The notes beneath the pieces were generated by a model. That model was not told where the DNA came from, ran no database searches, and saw only the letters and a program-made list of their open reading frames with translations. A program made the position numbers and the translations under genes. Below are positions 60,772-64,000 of a stretch of 64,000 bases of DNA, piece after piece (positions within the stretch are counted from its first letter, which is position 1; each line of letters starts with the position of its first letter). Where the stretch lies: the NCBI GenBank assembly GCA_036387135.1, contig DASVUH010000018.1:71941-135940 (forward strand), in the 5' to 3' direction. Origin of the DNA: JALZCH01 sp036387135. Lineage in GTDB: Bacteria > Acidobacteriota > Blastocatellia > Pyrinomonadales > Pyrinomonadaceae.

Positions 60772-61782
60772 TTATTGTTCTTGCGGTTGTTGGCTCTGGG
60801 TCGTCGGGTTGGTCACGTTGACGGTTTGATTTAAACCGCGGCTGACCAGCAATTTAACCTCGACGCGGCGATTTTGCGCGCGTCCTTCGCGCGTTGTGTT
60901 GTCCGCGACGGCTTTTGTATCCAATTCGCCGAAACCGTAAGCCGGAAGAATACGGCGAAGCGGAATATTGTGGTTTTCAACCAGATACGAAATCACCGAG
61001 TTTGCGCGGCGCTCGCTTAAAGCGCGGTTTTTCTCCGAGCTGCCCGTTGCGTCGGCATAGCCTGTAATTTCGATGACAAAGCCCTTTGCGCTTCCGACGC
61101 CTTGAGCCAATTGATCGAGTTGACCTTTAGCCTCAGGCGAAAGAACCGCGCTGCCGACTTTGAAAGTAACGTTCTGCTGCGTTTGAACAACGTAATCATC
61201 TACATCGCTAATGCGTTGGTTGGTCGCGTTAACGCCTGCAACCGCCGCGTCAGCCGTATCTTGAGCGGCACGCGCTCCGCCGCGAGCGGCGTTTGAAATC
61301 GCTACCAATTCATCGAGCTGACCTGATAAACGCTGTGCATTGGCTTCGGCTTCGGTCAGGCGACCTTCGACCGGAGTGACGCGCGTTTCGATTGATTGCG
61401 CGACGCGCAGATCGTCTTCGCCGAAACGGATTTTATCCGCCAACACCGCACCGTTTTGTCCTCCGCGCCCTTCGGCTTCCATCATTAGACCGCGAACAAG
61501 CATTTCACCGGCAAAGCTTCTGCCGCTGCCAAACCATTTTTTCGATTTGATGCTCGTGTTGTCACCGATCATCACTTGCGATACCGAACCGTTATCTTCT
61601 TTAACGGTCAACATATTGCCGTTGCGTTCGGTAATAATTCCGCGCACCTTCGCTTTTTGTCCGCTGGAAACGGTGCGCGTTTGCCCCGTGTTGTTTGTTG
61701 TGTTTGTATTCTGAGCTAACGCCGTCGGCGCAGTCACCAAAAGTGAAAGACCCAAGAGTCCTACAAATTTCAAATTTTTCAT
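60772..61782 (-). CDS. OmpA-family protein
   Basis: A 336-residue exported protein with AAGGAG upstream of ATG. Signal peptide LLGLSLLVTAPTALAQ. Residues about 35-125 resemble a DUF5666-like OB fold (KAKVRGIITERNGNMLTVKE). A coiled-coil region (EGRLTEAEANAQRLSGQLDEL) leads to a C-terminal OmpA domain: VIEITGYADATGSSEKNRALSERRA with YGFGE and RRVEVKLL. OmpA domains bind peptidoglycan and tie the outer membrane or other structures to the wall. Confidence 0.92.
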   Translation of the reverse strand: MKNLKFVGLLGLSLLVTAPTALAQNTNTTNNTGQTRTVSSGQKAKVRGIITERNGNMLTVKEDNGSVSQVMIGDNTSIKSKKWFGSGRSFAGEMLVRGLMMEAEGRGGQNGAVLADKIRFGEDDLRVAQSIETRVTPVEGRLTEAEANAQRLSGQLDELVAISNAARGGARAAQDTADAAVAGVNATNQRISDVDDYVVQTQQNVTFKVGSAVLSPEAKGQLDQLAQGVGSAKGFVIEITGYADATGSSEKNRALSERRANSVISYLVENHNIPLRRILPAYGFGELDTKAVADNTTREGRAQNRRVEVKLLVSRGLNQTVNVTNPTTQSQQPQEQ

Positions 61783-62027
61783 TATCTACTGTAACTCCTT
61801 TCGTGAAGCACCATCCGCATTAAACAGCAAACGGCGCAAATATATCTCTATAATCTCCGACACAAAAATAGCGGTCGGTTTTCTCAGCTTTCGTCTGTGA
61901 CGTAGTAATTAACCGAGGGGTTGTCAGTAATTACAACTTTTAAAAATCTAACCGACCAAAAATGTGTCTTCTGTCCGTTTCGTACAAAGCAGAGAAAACC
62001 TTGTAATTGTTATGTTTTCGCGCACAA

Positions 62028-62062
62028 AATAAGAAAAGCTCCGCAAGCGAAGCTTTTCTTTA
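62028..62062 (-). terminator. Terminator after the E2 gene
   Basis: AAGAAAAGCT (62031-62040) and AGCTTTTCTT (62051-62060) form a perfect 10-bp stem with an inner CGC/GCG pair. On the minus strand TATTTTG follows. The gene stops at 62082. Confidence 0.8.
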
Positions 62063-62081
62063 TTAACATTTCTAATTTTCT

Positions 62082-64000
62082 TTAAATCGAAAATTGTCCG
62101 TTTTCGAGCGTTTCTTTGAGAAACGACAAAAACCTCTCTGCGTCCGCTCCGTCAACGATTCTGTGATCGTAAGTCAAAGCGAAATATGCCATCGAGCGAA
62201 TCGCGATAAAATCGTCACCTTCGGGCGAAGTAATTACTTTCGCACGTTTTTCGATTGTTCCGACGCAAAGAATCGCGACTTGCGGTTGATTGATAATCGG
62301 AGTTCCATATAAACCTCCGAAAACGCCCGGATTTGTAATCGTAAAAGTCCCGCCGCCGACTTCATCCGGCATCAATTTTTTCGTTCTGGCGCGTTCTGCC
62401 AAATCATTGGCGGTCACCGCCAAACCGGCGAGCGAAAGCGTGTCTGCGCGTTTGATAACCGGAACAATCAAGCCCCAATCGAGCGCGACCGCCATTCCCA
62501 GGTTTATATCGCCTTTGTAAATAATGTTTTCGCCCGCAACCTGCGCGTTGACAATCGGAAATTTGCGAATCGCCGCGGTCACAGCCTGGAAAATAAACGG
62601 CATAAACGTCAATTTCGTTCCGTAACGCTGCTGGAATTCGTTTTTGTGCTTGTCGCGGAATTTGACGACCGGCGTCATATCTATTTCGTAAACACTCGTG
62701 ACGTGCGCCGAAGTCTGCTTCGACATCGTCATATGCTGCGCGATTTTTTTCCGCATTACCGACATCGGCTCAACGCGGTCTTGCGCCGTCGCTGCCGGAA
62801 CCTGGGCGGCTTGCAAAGATTGTTGCGGCGCTGTTTGCGGCTGAGCTTGCGGCGCGGCGGGGACAAACTGCTGTGGCTGTGTTGGCGGCTGAGCTTGCGG
62901 AATCGGCAGCGCGACCCCGGTTTGCGCTGTTTTCTTCGCCAAATCCGGCGTCAAAGCGGCGCCCGAAGCGATGAAATTCATAATATCGTCGCGCGTTACG
63001 CGCCCCGAAGCTCCCGTTCCCGTTACGCGAGAAATATCAATGCCGTGTTCTTCGGCGATTTTGCGCACCAAAGGGCTGGAACGAGTGCGGCGCAATTCTT
63101 CGACCGATTGCTCGCTCAAAGGTTTTCCGCCCCCGTTTCCGCTGCCTGGCGCGGTTTGATCTGGCGGCGCGGTCGGCGTTTGCTGCGCTTGTTCGGCAGC
63201 ATCTGGACGCGAGCCATAATCGTAGCTGCGTCCGGCTGTTTCGGCTTGTTCCGGGTGTCCGGCGTTTGAAGTTGTCGTGGCGGCTGTTGCTGTCTGCGCC
63301 TTCGGAGTTTCGGGCGCAATCGCTTCGGCTGTTTGCTGCGAAGCCAGAGCGGTTTGCGCGCCGCCCGCAGTTGCTGCGGGCGCGGCTCCTTCTTCGCCGA
63401 CCAAAGCGACAACGGTTCCGACTTCGAGCGTCTCGCCTTCCTGCGCTCTAATCTCCAAAAGAACTCCGGCGACGGGCGAGGGAATTTCGGCGTCAACTTT
63501 ATCTGTCGAGATTTCAAAAATCATTTCGTCGCGCTCAACCCGGTCGCCTACTTTTTTGAGCCATTTTGTAATCGTGCCTTCGGTAATTGACTCGCCCATT
63601 TGCGGCATCGCAACTTCGGTTGCGTTTGCCGTTGAATTTGATGAAGCGGTCGGAATCGGATTTGTCGGGTCGGATTTTTCAGGCGCGGGCGTTGTCGCGC
63701 TTTGCGGCGCAACCGCCGTCGGAACTCCGTCAGGCTGCGCGATGTGAGTTTCGGCTTGCACTGTGATTTCTTCAGTTTGCGCTGTAGCTTGTGGTGCGGC
63801 AGTTTGTGTAGCGCTTGCACCGTTTGCTGAAGGTGCGGGCGCGGCTGCCCCGGCTTCGGCTTCTTCGCCGACTACCGCAACGATGCTGCCGACTTCAAGC
63901 GTGTCGCCTTCCTGCGCTCTAATCTCCAACAAAGTTCCGGCGACGGGCGACGGAATTTCGGCGTCAACTTTGTCGGTCGAGATTTCAAAAATCATTTCGT
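62082..64000 (-). CDS. 2-Oxo acid dehydrogenase E2 component (N-terminus cut by window edge)
   Basis: About 640 residues are visible; the open frame reaches the right edge, and the visible start lies inside a lipoyl domain, so residues are missing. Two lipoyl domains have the lipoylated Lys in EISTDKVDAEIPSP (one at the edge, one at about residues 130-210), joined by Ala/Pro/Gln-rich linkers. A peripheral subunit-binding domain (SPLVRKIAEEHGIDISRVTG) and the C-terminal acyltransferase with DHRIVDGADAERF follow. It transfers acyl groups to CoA in the pyruvate or 2-oxoglutarate dehydrogenase complex; which one cannot be told here. Confidence 0.93.
   Translation of the reverse strand, partial: EMIFEISTDKVDAEIPSPVAGTLLEIRAQEGDTLEVGSIVAVVGEEAEAGAAAPAPSANGASATQTAAPQATAQTEEITVQAETHIAQPDGVPTAVAPQSATTPAPEKSDPTNPIPTASSNSTANATEVAMPQMGESITEGTITKWLKKVGDRVERDEMIFEISTDKVDAEIPSPVAGVLLEIRAQEGETLEVGTVVALVGEEGAAPAATAGGAQTALASQQTAEAIAPETPKAQTATAATTTSNAGHPEQAETAGRSYDYGSRPDAAEQAQQTPTAPPDQTAPGSGNGGGKPLSEQSVEELRRTRSSPLVRKIAEEHGIDISRVTGTGASGRVTRDDIMNFIASGAALTPDLAKKTAQTGVALPIPQAQPPTQPQQFVPAAPQAQPQTAPQQSLQAAQVPAATAQDRVEPMSVMRKKIAQHMTMSKQTSAHVTSVYEIDMTPVVKFRDKHKNEFQQRYGTKLTFMPFIFQAVTAAIRKFPIVNAQVAGENIIYKGDINLGMAVALDWGLIVPVIKRADTLSLAGLAVTANDLAERARTKKLMPDEVGGGTFTITNPGVFGGLYGTPIINQPQVAILCVGTIEKRAKVITSPEGDDFIAIRSMAYFALTYDHRIVDGADAERFLSFLKETLENGQFSI

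Overview
The window looks like chromosomal DNA of an Acidobacteriota bacterium, most likely from the class Blastocatellia. This is inferred from gene content and coding style; no 16S gene is present. Supporting genes are a VWFA-related secreted protein of the acidobacterial type, a Tat-exported DUF1501 protein, several secreted proteins of acidobacterial habit, BshA, a class D beta-lactamase domain, and an archaeal-type XPB helicase with its nuclease partner Bax1. Signal peptides, an OmpA protein, a beta-barrel protein, a heptosyltransferase-like enzyme and an O-antigen-ligase-like protein point to a diderm envelope. Coding density is high; no gene-free gap exceeds about 300 bp, and the gaps hold terminators, promoters or hairpin repeats.

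Layout. 1-3.6 kb: a truncated membrane sensor and an outer-membrane barrel protein. 3.7-8.4 kb: tRNA-Ser(GCU) with a good promoter, gltX, a GNAT acetyltransferase, Bax1 nuclease and a methyltransferase. 8.4-16 kb, minus strand: an ECF sigma/anti-sigma/secreted-protein unit, DUF1501, an M28 peptidase, a serine hydrolase and a zinc-ribbon protein. 16-21 kb: a Nudix-MBL fusion, a second MBL hydrolase, DksA/TraR-type, response-regulator and Crp/Fnr-type regulators. 21-27.5 kb: an O-antigen-ligase-like protein, aroK, dxs, and a DsbA-VKOR disulfide pair. 27.6-38.3 kb: an M16 protease, a second ECF operon, a VanX-like plus OXA-like fusion, an AMIN-like protein and a RecA-like ATPase. 38.4-48.7 kb: lytic transglycosylase, DoxX, a GAF protein, a DUF433/DUF5615 toxin-antitoxin pair, Nfu, and bshA-nth-trm112-GT9. 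48.7-50.2 kb: a small AT-richer insert bracketed by 26-bp direct repeats. 50.2-56.3 kb: ffh-rpsP-khpA-rimM-trmD-rplS-rnhB, a small ORF and XPB. 56.5-64 kb: DPP-IV-like peptidase, a Cys-motif protein, a VWA protein, OmpA and a truncated E2 acyltransferase.

The most notable features are: (1) eleven hairpin mini-arrays made of degenerate 7-9 bp words, several of which supply stop codons, N-termini or an internal linker of genes; (2) one secreted polypeptide joining a D-Ala-D-Ala dipeptidase and a class D beta-lactamase with nearly all catalytic motifs intact; (3) an XPB-Bax1 repair pair split across the window; (4) the direct-repeat-bracketed insert next to the ffh promoter; (5) paired operator-like dyads in front of a phage-like RecA-fold ATPase.
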